Shown one piece after another: positions 9,503 to 17,830 of a DNA stretch of 64,000 bases. The notes beneath the pieces are model-generated. The model ran no database searches. It worked only from the letters and a program-made list of their open reading frames with translations, and had not been told where the DNA came from. Both the position numbers and the translations under genes were made by a program. This DNA comes from Thalassovita sp. Its GTDB lineage: Bacteria; Pseudomonadota; Alphaproteobacteria; Rhodobacterales; Rhodobacteraceae. Positions within the stretch are counted from its first letter, which is position 1. Each line of letters starts with the position of its first letter. Location of the stretch: NCBI GenBank assembly GCA_029212905.1, contig JARGPB010000011.1, positions 1-64,000 of the forward strand. Reading direction: 5' to 3'.

Positions 9503-10599
9503 TTGATCCTCATTTTCTCCGGGTTGAATGTCATTTCAATGTCGCGCCACTGCGCATACTTGTCTTTCGGCAGATTATAGCCGCTGGCCCCGCAGCGAAT
9601 GATCGCACGGCGCGCGGCCTCGAATGCCTGACGTGCAGAATTCGAGCTGCCGCCCGAACTGCTGACCAAGCGGATAGATCCAACATCTGGCTTGCCATTT
9701 TCGAACAGTTTCACGCCCACGATCACCGTGGTCCGCAAGGCATCCGACGACAAAGATCCGGTGTTCCAGCACCGTTGCACCGACACCCGCAGCGCGTCCT
9801 TTTCCCCCGCAGTCAGCGGCGGCCCAGCCGGAGCCTCGGGCGTGTCGGCGGGGGCAGCGTCTGTACCGGCAGCCTCGGCGATGGCTTTCTCAATCGCGCT
9901 GCGTCGATCCGTGGCTGTATCCTCGGGCTTCGCGGTGGGGCGGCTGGGTCGGGTTTTCGGCCGCAACGAGGACACCGGCGCGCTCGAGGGATCATCCTCG
10001 GCCTCGGTCACGACCTCTTTGGCCGCCTCTTCGGGGGCGGTGGCGTCGCTTTCGTCTTTTTGGGTCTCGCCCGCGACATCCTTGCGGACTTCTTCGCGGA
10101 CCACTTCATCGGGTTTGGCCTCGGGTTCGGGCTGGGCAACAGGTTCGGGGGCCACACGCGGCGCGGGCCGCGGTTTGGGCCGCAAGGATTTCTTTGGCGC
10201 GACCACCACATCCTCGACGGGGGGCGGTGCGATTTCAGGCGGCTCGTCCTGGACCTCGGTCGGCTCGGGCGGCAAGATCTCGGTCACATCCGGGCTGTCG
10301 TCCTGTGGCGGCGTTTCCGGCTTTGGGTCGCGTTCGGGGCGCGCGGGCGGCTCGTCCGGGGTTGTGGCGGGCTGGGGCGCGGGCTCTTCAGGTTCCGAGG
10401 GCTGCGGCGGCGTTGGGGCCTCGCTGTCGGTTTCGGGGGGCTGCTGCATCCCGACAATACGTTCGTATTCCTCGGGCGAGACCACGGCTACCTCGGTCAC
10501 ATCAAAGGGTTCCGGCGCAGGCGCAAAGGCATCGCCCAGCAACAGCCAGCCGATCAGGCCGATATGGCCGATCCCCGAGATATACTGCCCCGTGTTCAT
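9499..10599 (-). CDS. tolA: TolA, energy-transducing envelope protein
   Basis: Inner-membrane anchored protein spanning the periplasm. 366 residues from MNTGQYISG (ATG at 10599, 7 bp after tolR). One N-terminal TM segment lies at about residues 5-22. A very long Pro/Glu/Ala-rich linker (about 35-260) contains repeated KPRPAP and PEEAAKE-type stretches in place of the Ala/Lys helix of enterobacterial TolA. The compact C-terminal domain (about 270-366) includes VQRCWNTGSL and a TonB/TolA-like fold. The linker has skewed composition and spawns long spurious antisense frames. Confidence 0.9.
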   Translation of the reverse strand: MNTGQYISGIGHIGLIGWLLLGDAFAPAPEPFDVTEVAVVSPEEYERIVGMQQPPETDSEAPTPPQPSEPEEPAPQPATTPDEPPARPERDPKPETPPQDDSPDVTEILPPEPTEVQDEPPEIAPPPVEDVVVAPKKSLRPKPRPAPRVAPEPVAQPEPEAKPDEVVREEVRKDVAGETQKDESDATAPEEAAKEVVTEAEDDPSSAPVSSLRPKTRPSRPTAKPEDTATDRRSAIEKAIAEAAGTDAAPADTPEAPAGPPLTAGEKDALRVSVQRCWNTGSLSSDALRTTVIVGVKLFENGKPDVGSIRLVSSSGGSSNSARQAFEAARRAIIRCGASGYNLPKDKYAQWRDIEMTFNPEKMRIK

Positions 10600-10606
10600 T
10601 TGCGGC

Positions 10607-11089
10607 TCAGTTTCCCTGTGCTTCGCCGTCCAGTTTCGGGCCACCCGTGTCCGTCACCAGACCGATATTGCTAAAGCCCCCACGATTGAGGGCACCCATC
10701 ACCTGCACGACAACCTCGTAGGGCACGGCCCCGTCAGCGCGCAGGAACACCCGGTCGCCGCTACGTTCAGCCGCAATGGCCCGCAGACGGTTCACCAGGT
10801 CATTCATTGGCACCTCGGTTTTCTGGATCATCACGGTGCCCGCCGCGGTCACGGTCACAGCCAGCGGCTCTTCTTGCTCAGACGGCAACGCATTCGCGGC
10901 GGTTTTCGGCAGTTCCACCGGCACACCAACTGTCATCAACGGCGCCGCGACCATAAAGATGATCAGCAGCACCAGCATCACATCCACAAAAGGCGTGACA
11001 TTGATTTCCGACATGGGCTGCGCCCCGCCCCGACGATGACGCCGACGGCGCCCGCCGCCTCCGCTCTTCTGCATGACACCCGCGCCCAT
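10607..11089 (-). CDS. tolR: Biopolymer transporter TolR (ExbD family)
   Basis: 160 residues. A Gly/Arg-rich cytosolic N-terminus precedes the ExbD/TolR signature MSEINVTPFVDVMLVLLIIFM. The TM segment (about 33-52) carries the functionally essential Asp of the proton channel (in PFVDV). A periplasmic domain follows. It starts 3 bp after tolQ. The TolQ-TolR complex couples proton motive force to TolA. Confidence 0.95.
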   Translation of the reverse strand: MGAGVMQKSGGGGRRRRHRRGGAQPMSEINVTPFVDVMLVLLIIFMVAAPLMTVGVPVELPKTAANALPSEQEEPLAVTVTAAGTVMIQKTEVPMNDLVNRLRAIAAERSGDRVFLRADGAVPYEVVVQVMGALNRGGFSNIGLVTDTGGPKLDGEAQGN

Positions 11090-11092
11090 GGC

Positions 11093-11788
11093 TTAGCTGT
11101 CCAGCTGACGGCTGAGGATAGTGGCGAATTCATCAGCAAAGGCCTCATAGCCTGCGATGATGCGGTCACTGTCCGCGCTTAGTTTGTTGTAAAACACCAC
11201 GGCCGGGATTGCGGCCAGCAGGCCCAGGCCCGTGGCCAACAGCGCCTCGGCAATCCCCGGGGCCACAACGGCCAGGTTGGTGTTCTGCTGTTCGGCAATG
11301 TTGATAAAGGCGTGCATGATCCCCCAGACCGTGCCGAACAGCCCCACAAAGGGCGCCGTCGATCCTACGGTGGCCAGCACCGGCAATCCACGCGTCAGCC
11401 CTTCGGCCTCTTTCGCGATCGCAACATCCATCGACCGGTCAATCCGCGCCGAGGCCCCAGCGATCAGCCCGCCATCCGTCCGATGCGAGCGCCGCCATTC
11501 GATCATCCCGGCCGCAAAGACCTTTTGCGACTGTCCTGACGGATCCGGCCCGACTTGCTCGAACAGCTCGTCCAGCGGTTCGCCCGACCAAAATGCACGG
11601 TCGAACTTTGCTGCCTCGCGCCGGGCGACACGATACGAGATGGTTTTCTGAACGATAATCGACCAAGACCAGAAGGATGCGATGATCAGCAAGACCATCA
11701 CCAGCTTCACGGTCAGGGTGGCACGTGCGAATAGCGCCCACATGGAGAAATCAATCTCCTGCGCCAATGCGAGGGTTTCTGTTTCCAT
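11093..11788 (-). CDS. tolQ: Proton channel subunit TolQ (MotA/TolQ/ExbB family)
   Basis: 231 residues with three TM segments (about 15-40, 130-155, 165-195). The family core segments are TVGSTAPFVGLFGTVWG and GIAEALLATGLGLLAAIPA. It is the first gene of the tolQRAB-pal-cpoB run. A 127-bp gap towards ybgC could hold the promoter. Confidence 0.96.
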   Translation of the reverse strand: METETLALAQEIDFSMWALFARATLTVKLVMVLLIIASFWSWSIIVQKTISYRVARREAAKFDRAFWSGEPLDELFEQVGPDPSGQSQKVFAAGMIEWRRSHRTDGGLIAGASARIDRSMDVAIAKEAEGLTRGLPVLATVGSTAPFVGLFGTVWGIMHAFINIAEQQNTNLAVVAPGIAEALLATGLGLLAAIPAVVFYNKLSADSDRIIAGYEAFADEFATILSRQLDS

Positions 11789-11915
11789 TAGCCTGCTCTT
11801 TGTTCTGGCCCGTTTATTTTGTGGACCTAGTTTACAGGCGAAATTAACCGATCCTTAAGGGGAAAGCCAACACATTGGCGTCATCTTGGGCTCTTCGGGC
11901 CCAAAGACGCGGAAA

Positions 11916-12305
11916 TTAGTGAATAAGCTGGCGGATATTTGCCGGCATCCGCGCCGGATGCCCCGTATCCGTCATCATGACCACCGTCACTACCGCATGA
12001 AACAGGTCCGTATCGCCCCTCTTGACGCGCTGCTCCAGGATCCAACGCACGCCGGTCAGTTGCACCGTTTCGGTTTCAACTGTCAGCAAATCATCCAGCC
12101 GCGCAGGCGCCAGGTAATCCGCCTCGACCCGGCGGACCACGAACACCAGTCCGTTTTCCTTCATCTCTCGCTGGTCAATCCCCAGCTCGCGGACCCATTC
12201 GCTGCGCGCGCGCTCGATATAGCGCAGGTAATTTGCGTAATAGACGATCCCGGCCATATCCGTGTCCTCATAGTACACGCGGATCGTCATTTCATGCATG
12301 TTCAT
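11916..12305 (-). CDS. ybgC: Tol-Pal associated acyl-CoA thioesterase YbgC
   Basis: Hotdog-fold thioesterase of 129 residues. The 4-hydroxybenzoyl-CoA thioesterase-like signature YYEDTDMAGIVYYANYL contains the catalytic Asp, followed by RARSEW. It lies immediately upstream of tolQ, the classical position. In-frame ATGs at 12299 and 12290 are alternative starts; a GAGG site supports 12305. Confidence 0.93.
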   Translation of the reverse strand: MNMHEMTIRVYYEDTDMAGIVYYANYLRYIERARSEWVRELGIDQREMKENGLVFVVRRVEADYLAPARLDDLLTVETETVQLTGVRWILEQRVKRGDTDLFHAVVTVVMMTDTGHPARMPANIRQLIH

Positions 12306-12364
12306 GGCGCTGCCCTCTGCTACCCACGGGCACCCTATTCAGGGCGAATAGGGCTGGCAACCCG

Positions 12365-12910
12365 TCAGGACAAAAGCGGATATTCCGCCAGTTGTTCATA
12401 GACCGGACCGTCCTCAAACAGATGTGACCGATAGAGCGAAAACCGAACCGCCTCGGCCTGCGCAAGCCGCGCGTTCCCATACGTCCCCAACCAGGCCCCT
12501 ATCCGAGCCTGAGCAATGTCCGGAAGGCGATTGGAAAACCGCACCAGCGTCACATGCGGTTTGAATCGGCGGCGCGGCAGCGCAATTCCGGCCATACGCG
12601 CCCCCTGGCAGGTTTTCTCGTGCAGGCTGACCAGTTCCGGCACCCGCTCGACCGAGGCCGCCAGAAACGATGATCGCCTCCCTCCAAACAATTCGGCCCC
12701 ATGCACCGTCAATCGAACCTTCGGCGCGCGTAACTCGCTTAGCACTTCGTGCAGGGCCTCGACCTCCTGCTCCGAACAGTCGCCCAGAAAAGCCAAGGTC
12801 AGATGCAGGTTCTCCTCGGGAACCTCGCGGCCCAGGCCCAACCCGTCCTGCATGTCCAGCAGATCCCCGCGCAATCGCTCGGGCAGATCCAAGGCCACGA
12901 ACAACCGCAT
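12365..12910 (-). CDS. thpR: RNA 2',3'-cyclic phosphodiesterase (LigT/ThpR)
   Basis: 181 residues, 2H phosphoesterase. The two HxTx catalytic motifs are HLTLAF (about 36-41) and HVTLVRF (about 118-124). The N-terminus MRLFVALDLPE is typical. Its start shares bases with the stop of the upstream 206-residue gene (TGATG), so the two are translationally coupled. Confidence 0.9.
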   Translation of the reverse strand: MRLFVALDLPERLRGDLLDMQDGLGLGREVPEENLHLTLAFLGDCSEQEVEALHEVLSELRAPKVRLTVHGAELFGGRRSSFLAASVERVPELVSLHEKTCQGARMAGIALPRRRFKPHVTLVRFSNRLPDIAQARIGAWLGTYGNARLAQAEAVRFSLYRSHLFEDGPVYEQLAEYPLLS

Positions 12911-13530
12911 CAGCGTGGCTGCACACGCGCAAACAACCGCATCGCATGGGTGGCGTCCTGTGCCACTGCGGGCATCACCGGATCATAGGCCGCGCGGATC
13001 ACATCAGCCACATCAGGCCGCAAAACCGTCGCCTCGCCAGCCACAGCCAACGGCGACTCATCGGCAAAGGCCTGGTCCGACCACATCAAAACCGTCTGCA
13101 CCACCTGCGACAGGGCCAGCGTCTCGGCCGGCAGGTCGGACAATGCCTCGTCCATCCGCAAAAACACAAAGGCAGCCTTGATCGCCCCCGCTTCATCAAA
13201 CCGGAACGCACGATACTGGTTCGCCCCCGCCTCTTTCAACCGGGCCACCAAGGACCCCAGATTCGGGATCATCCGGTCCAGCTCCGGCAGATCCAACAGC
13301 TCGTCCCACTCCCGAAAGAAGAAGAACATCATGTTCACACCCAATTCAGGATCCGTTTCGGCCATTTCATGCCCGGCCAGTGTCACCACGGCCTCGATCG
13401 CGCCTTTGACCACCTCCAGCGTCGCATCCTCGACACCGAACACCACGGGTGAAATCGGCCGTCCCCAGCGGGCAAAAGCATAGGTTCCATCACGGCGTGT
13501 AAACAGGGCTTCAATATCGGCAGGGGTCAT
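12910..13530 (-). CDS. Conserved protein of unknown function
   Basis: 206 residues, soluble, no signal peptide or TM segment. Notable is a run of aromatics (MMFFFFREW at about 67-75) within an acidic protein. The gene is coupled by a base overlap to thpR downstream, and codon use matches its neighbours, so it is a real gene. I do not recognise a family and assign no function. Confidence 0.75.
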   Translation of the reverse strand: MTPADIEALFTRRDGTYAFARWGRPISPVVFGVEDATLEVVKGAIEAVVTLAGHEMAETDPELGVNMMFFFFREWDELLDLPELDRMIPNLGSLVARLKEAGANQYRAFRFDEAGAIKAAFVFLRMDEALSDLPAETLALSQVVQTVLMWSDQAFADESPLAVAGEATVLRPDVADVIRAAYDPVMPAVAQDATHAMRLFARVQPR

Positions 13531-13661
13531 TCCGGCTCCTTCAGGTCAATGGCCCGTTTTTGCTTAAATGCACCCCCAAGGTCCAGCCCGCAAAACCAAA
13601 AGAGCGGCCGATCCTGCGCGCCACCAGGCATTCATCTTGCAATAAATACTCAAATTCCGAC

Positions 13662-14681
13662 CTAGCCGAACAGACCACTCTGAGATTTTGGCGCCGCCAT
13701 CCCCAGATGTGTCCAGGCCTTCGCCGCCAGCATTCGCCCGCGCGGCGTCCGCTGGATCAACCCCTGCTGCAGCAAAAACGGCTCGATCACCTCTTCCAGC
13801 GCATCGCGGCTCTCGCTCAGCGCGGCGCTCATGGTTTCGATCCCCACAGGCCCCCCGGCATAGTTCTCGGCGATCAGGCGCAGGTATCGCCGATCCGCGC
13901 CATCCAGCCCCAGATGATCCACGCCCAGTCGGGTCAGCGCGTGATCTGCGATTTCTTGCGTCACCCGGCCATTGCCCTCGACCACAGCGAAATCCACCAC
14001 CCGGCGCAGCAGACGCCCCGCGATCCGCGGCGTCCCGCGCGACCGTTTGGCGATCTCGCGCGCCCCTTCTCCGTCGGCGGGAGCACCCAGCAGACGGGCA
14101 TTGCGGGTGACGATCTCGTTCAGTTCGTCCACCGTATAGAATTGCAACCGCGTCGGGATGCCAAACCGATCCCGCAACGGCGTCGTCAACAGGCCCAGCC
14201 GCGTCGTCGCCCCGACCAGCGTAAACGGCTGCAACTCGATCCGCACGGTTCGCGCAGCGGGGCCTTCGCCGATCACCAGGTCCAGCTCGTAATCCTCCAG
14301 TGCCGGGTACAGCACTTCTTCGACCGAGGGGTTCAACCGGTGGATTTCGTCGATGAACAGCACGTCACGGGCTTCTAGGTTGGTCAAGATCGCCGCCAGA
14401 TCGCCTGCTTTGGCCAGCACCGGCCCGCTTGTCATGCGGAAATTCACGCCCAGTTCACGCGCCATGATCTGCGCCAGCGTGGTTTTCCCCAGGCCCGGAG
14501 GCCCGTGAAACAGCGTGTGGTCCATCGCCTCGCCGCGCTGGCGGGCGGATTGGATGAACACCTTAAGGTTCGCGCGCGCCTCGGCCTGACCGATGAAATC
14601 GTCCAGAACCTGTGGGCGCAGCGCGCGGTCGTTATCCTCGGGTAGCGGATCGGGGCGCAAAGAGGGATCAGGCGTCGTCAT
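13662..14681 (-). CDS. ruvB: Holliday junction branch migration ATPase RuvB
   Basis: 339 residues, AAA+ motor that migrates Holliday junctions together with RuvA. Walker A GPPGLGKT (60-67), Walker B DEIH (111-114), sensor region GATTRLGLLTTPLRDRFG and a C-terminal winged helix ending in RTPRGRMLAAKAW. It begins 3 bp after ruvA, and the order ruvC-ruvA-ruvB is normal. Downstream (13531-13661) nothing clear is seen. Confidence 0.97.
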   Translation of the reverse strand: MTTPDPSLRPDPLPEDNDRALRPQVLDDFIGQAEARANLKVFIQSARQRGEAMDHTLFHGPPGLGKTTLAQIMARELGVNFRMTSGPVLAKAGDLAAILTNLEARDVLFIDEIHRLNPSVEEVLYPALEDYELDLVIGEGPAARTVRIELQPFTLVGATTRLGLLTTPLRDRFGIPTRLQFYTVDELNEIVTRNARLLGAPADGEGAREIAKRSRGTPRIAGRLLRRVVDFAVVEGNGRVTQEIADHALTRLGVDHLGLDGADRRYLRLIAENYAGGPVGIETMSAALSESRDALEEVIEPFLLQQGLIQRTPRGRMLAAKAWTHLGMAAPKSQSGLFG

Positions 14682-14684
14682 GGG

Positions 14685-15359
14685 TTAGCCTTTCGGAGCC
14701 AGAAATTTCAGCGCCGCCCGGATCAACATAGAGGCATCGGCCCCCGCGTCCTCTTGCGCAGCTTGCGCCACGGCGCTGGCCGCTTCGGACGGGGCGTAGC
14801 CCAGGTTCGACAGGGCCGACAGGGCATCCGATTGCGCCGCCGCACTGGTGTTGACTGGCTTTGGGGCTGGCGTGGGCGCAGTGTCGACAACCTCGAAATC
14901 CGGTTCCGCCGCGAGCTCGCCTGTCGCCTGTGACAGCGTCCCTCCCAAGGCCATAACGCCGGGCGCCTTGTCCTTCAGCTCGATCACGACGCGCTGAGCC
15001 GTCTTTGGCCCGACGCCCTTGGCCGCCTTGATCGCGTTCATGTCGCCCAGCGTAATCGCCCGCCCGACGCCTTCGGCCCCCAACGTCCCTAGAATAGCCA
15101 ACGAGGCCTTCGCCCCGATGCCCTGCACCCCCATCAACAGGCGGTGCCATTCTTTTTCCAGCAGGGTCGGAAAGCCAAACAGCTGCATCAGATCCTCGCG
15201 CACCAACAAATCGGTATACAGCGACACGGGGTCGCCGTTGCGCGGCAGCGCCGCCAGTGTCCGGTCCGAGCAATAGACGATATACCCCACGCCGCGCACG
15301 TCGATCAGCACGTGATCCTCGCCACGATAGTCGATCCGCCCGGTCAGTTTTCCGATCAT
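14685..15359 (-). CDS. ruvA: Holliday junction DNA helicase subunit RuvA
   Basis: 224 residues. An N-terminal OB fold starts MIGKLTGRIDY, followed by helix-hairpin-helix motifs (GVQGIGAKASLAIL, AAKGVGPKTAQRVVIEL) and a C-terminal RuvB-contacting domain after a flexible linker. The start at 15359 overlaps the ruvC stop as ATGA; a longer reading upstream lies inside ruvC and is rejected. Confidence 0.96.
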   Translation of the reverse strand: MIGKLTGRIDYRGEDHVLIDVRGVGYIVYCSDRTLAALPRNGDPVSLYTDLLVREDLMQLFGFPTLLEKEWHRLLMGVQGIGAKASLAILGTLGAEGVGRAITLGDMNAIKAAKGVGPKTAQRVVIELKDKAPGVMALGGTLSQATGELAAEPDFEVVDTAPTPAPKPVNTSAAAQSDALSALSNLGYAPSEAASAVAQAAQEDAGADASMLIRAALKFLAPKG

Positions 15360-15859
15360 GCCGCTGTCCCCTTGATCCGCAACCCCGCGCCGGGTGCGCG
15401 TATATAATGCGCGTGGCAAATCGCAATCGCCAGCGCATCCGCAGCGTCGGGGCCGTTAATGACCACGCCAGGCAGCTGCATTTTCACCATGTGATCCACC
15501 TGCACTTTGGCTGCGTGCCCAACGCCGACAACAGTTTTCTTGACCTTGTTGGGGGCGTATTCCCCAATCGGAATCCCCGCCTGCGCCGGCACCAACAGCG
15601 CAATACCACGCGCTTGGCCCAGCTTCAGCGTCCCCACGGCGTCTTTGTTCACGAATGTATGCTCCACAGCCGCCGTATCAGGTGCGAAACGGGCCATGAC
15701 ATCGGACAGCTGATCGTACAAAGACAGCAGGCGCACAGCCAGCTCTGTCCCCTCTGAATGGCAAATCCCGTTCGCGACATGGCTGAGTCGGCTGCCTTCA
15801 GCCTCGATCACGCCCCATCCGAGATTGCGCAAACCGGGATCAATCCCCAAAACACGCAT
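15356..15859 (-). CDS. ruvC: Crossover junction endodeoxyribonuclease RuvC
   Basis: 167 residues, RNase H-fold resolvase. The acidic active site is visible: D7 in MRVLGIDPG, E66 in AAVEHTF, and D138/D141 in NGPDAADALA. The start at 15859 is fixed by the family N-terminus and AGGGGG about 5 nt upstream. It is first of the ruvCAB operon. Confidence 0.96.
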   Translation of the reverse strand: MRVLGIDPGLRNLGWGVIEAEGSRLSHVANGICHSEGTELAVRLLSLYDQLSDVMARFAPDTAAVEHTFVNKDAVGTLKLGQARGIALLVPAQAGIPIGEYAPNKVKKTVVGVGHAAKVQVDHMVKMQLPGVVINGPDAADALAIAICHAHYIRAPGAGLRIKGTAA

Positions 15860-16165
15860 CTCTGCCCCCTGCTCTGTTGCTTTTTTACCTCGATAGCACG
15901 AAACGAGAACAAACGCCAAGCTGAATGCGACAGGCGTCAGAATTTGCCAAACACGTCATTCGGACGACGCGCCTGTGCGCCCGTCGACACTTTGACCATG
16001 CTGATCGTCGGAATGACGCCTATTTTCCAAGGGGGAAAACGGGATTCGAGCCATGCACAAACCGCATAAGGACTATGCAATCTGTCCGTATTGTGCGGAA
16101 TAAATTGGCACTCTATGTGCTGCTCAGAACGAAACGAAACTCAACTGAACCCTAGGAACCCTGAT
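15860..16165. other. 306-bp intergenic region between ruvC and the DUF1127 gene
   Basis: Divergent intergenic region that must hold the promoters of ruvC (minus) and the DUF1127 microprotein (plus). The short frames present lack ribosome sites and family features. A weak TTGTGC-17-TATGTG pair lies near 16093-16121 in front of the DUF1127 gene. Nothing else is recognised. Confidence 0.5.
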
Positions 16166-16372
16166 ATGGCTGTCTACCAAAACACCCGCACCCAGTATCA
16201 GGCTGGCGGATTTGCCGGCCGTATTATTGATGCCTTCGCCTCGGCGATCACTTCTGTCGAACAGTGGAACAATGCACGCGCCACCCGCAGCGAGCTGTCG
16301 CGCCTGTCTGACCACGAGCTGGAAGACATCGGTCTGAACCGTGGCGATATCGAGTGGGTCGCCCGCCGCTAA
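16166..16372 (+). CDS. DUF1127 (YjiS-like) microprotein
   Basis: 68 residues. The C-terminal half holds the DUF1127 signature ELSRLSDHELEDIGLNRGDIEW, a short helical motif with the typical LxxLxDxxLxDIGLxR pattern. Small Arg-rich DUF1127 proteins in other alphaproteobacteria act in phosphate and C1 metabolism or RNA binding; the role here is unknown. AGGA lies 8 nt before the ATG. The gene is a single cistron ending in its own terminator. Confidence 0.88.
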   Translation: MAVYQNTRTQYQAGGFAGRIIDAFASAITSVEQWNNARATRSELSRLSDHELEDIGLNRGDIEWVARR

Positions 16373-16396
16373 GGCCCCGCCCCTCGCTCCAATCAG

Positions 16397-16430
16397 AACA
16401 GCCGCCCCTGAGACATCAGGCGCGGCTGTT
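16397..16430 (+). terminator. Terminator of the DUF1127 gene
   Basis: AACAGCCGC (16397-16405) pairs with GCGGCTGTT (16422-16430). An inner CCTG/CAGG stem lies around the loop, and TCTATTT follows. It may also serve the convergent gene at 16455-16799. Confidence 0.75.
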
Positions 16431-16454
16431 TCTATTTGAAGAGACGTGAGAGAG

Positions 16455-16799
16455 TTATTTGAAATAGGGGCGCAACTTGAACGCAATTTCCTTGGACACG
16501 GGATCTGCCTTCATGAACCACGCGCCAACCTGTTCGACACTTGCGCCATTCTCAAGCGCGGTCACACGGTCGTGGTATGTTTCAAGGCCCAAATACGAAA
16601 TCAGCAGCGCTTTGAAGCCGATAAAACCGACAACAAGCAAAATGATCGCTTTGATTGGAATGCCTCGACGGGCAGAACGCGGGCGCGCAACAATCAAACC
16701 ATCACGATCCACGCTAAGAGAATAGCCTCGCTTCAAACGTGTGCGACTTTCCTCGATCCGGCGCAGCCGGTCATCAAACTGGTTAAACAAATCGGCCAT
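16455..16799 (-). CDS. Small single-pass membrane protein, unknown
   Basis: 114 residues. A charged N-terminal helix (RLRRIEESRTRLKRG) precedes an Arg-rich segment, one TM helix (about 49-68, IKAIILLVVGFIGFKALLIS) and a C-terminal periplasmic-facing tail. No known motif. It is convergent with the DUF1127 gene and 109 bp away from prmA. The start carries a normal AGGAGG-like site (GGAGGCTGCA upstream). Confidence 0.7.
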   Translation of the reverse strand: MADLFNQFDDRLRRIEESRTRLKRGYSLSVDRDGLIVARPRSARRGIPIKAIILLVVGFIGFKALLISYLGLETYHDRVTALENGASVEQVGAWFMKADPVSKEIAFKLRPYFK

Positions 16800-16908
16800 T
16801 GCAGCCTCCTGTCCTGGCCCCCACCAGCACAGGTAATAGGTACCGCTGAATTGTGGCGAAAATGGGGCAGGCGCCCCAATCTTGCTGCAATTCAGCCTTG
16901 AAATGACT

Positions 16909-17775
16909 TCATTTACAGAGCGTCAGGGTCGTCCACTCACCAATCTCCTCACGATAGCTAAGATTGATGCCATTTCGTGCATAAACCTCGACAACATCGT
17001 CCGCCTGTTCGTTCAGAATCCCCGAGAGAATCGCATAGCCACCCGGCGTCAGATATTTGGCCATATCGGGCGCCAGCATGATCAGCGGCGCCTTGAGGAT
17101 ATTGGCAAACACCAGATCAAACGGCGCCTTGGCCGTGATCTCGGGGTTGTCAAAGCCCGCAGCCTCCAGGCAGATCACCCGGTCGTCCAGGTCGTTCACA
17201 TGAACATTCGCCTTGGCGACATCCACGGCCACCTCGTCGATATCGCTGGCCATCACCGGGTTCGGCCAGATCCGCGCCGCGCCCATGGCCAGAACGGCAG
17301 TGCCACAGCCCACGTCGATCACGTTCTCACAGACCAAGCCGTCATTCGCCAGCCGGTCCAGCGCACGCAAGCAGCCCTGCGTGGTGCCGTGGTGCCCGGT
17401 ACCAAAGGCCATCGCGGCCTCGATCAACAGGGCTTCGGAACCTTCGGGCACTTGGTCCGCGTCATGGCTACCATACACAAAGAAGCGGCCAGCAGTGACG
17501 GGGGTCAGTTCGCGTTTGACCTTGGCCACCCAATCGGTTTCGGGCAGTTCCGAAACGGTAAAGGGCTTTGCGCCATAGGCCGCCGCCAACAATTCCAGAC
17601 CCGCGATATCGGGGCTTTCGGTGAAATAGCCGCCGACCTCCCACAGGCCCGATCCGTCCTCGATCTCGAACACGCCGATGCCGGTGGGTTCGGGGATCAG
17701 CTCTTCCATGGCCAAGCCAAGGGCTTCGGCGGGCTCTTTGCCTGCAAGGGTGGTCAGGGCGGTAAAGGTGGGCAT
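16909..17775 (-). CDS. prmA: Ribosomal protein L11 methyltransferase
   Basis: 288 residues. The SAM-binding class I methyltransferase core includes AFGTGHHGTTQ, VIDVGCGTAVLAMGA and the NxxY-like motif FANILKAPL. It trimethylates L11 in the large ribosomal subunit. GGAGG precedes the ATG by 5-6 nt. Confidence 0.92.
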   Translation of the reverse strand: MPTFTALTTLAGKEPAEALGLAMEELIPEPTGIGVFEIEDGSGLWEVGGYFTESPDIAGLELLAAAYGAKPFTVSELPETDWVAKVKRELTPVTAGRFFVYGSHDADQVPEGSEALLIEAAMAFGTGHHGTTQGCLRALDRLANDGLVCENVIDVGCGTAVLAMGAARIWPNPVMASDIDEVAVDVAKANVHVNDLDDRVICLEAAGFDNPEITAKAPFDLVFANILKAPLIMLAPDMAKYLTPGGYAILSGILNEQADDVVEVYARNGINLSYREEIGEWTTLTLCK

Positions 17776-17830
17776 GGTGGCCTCCGGGCAATAACTGTTG
17801 CCTAGCGCCTAAGGGGCTTCCTGCGCGGGG

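Noticed and set aside
9692..11182. Long plus-strand frames antisense to tolA and tolR
   Set aside because: Gly/Ser-rich translation mirrors the Pro/Glu repeats of tolA; it is a composition artefact.
11885..11903. TTGGGC/GCCCAA hairpin after ybgC as a terminator
   Set aside because: No T-run follows on the minus strand.
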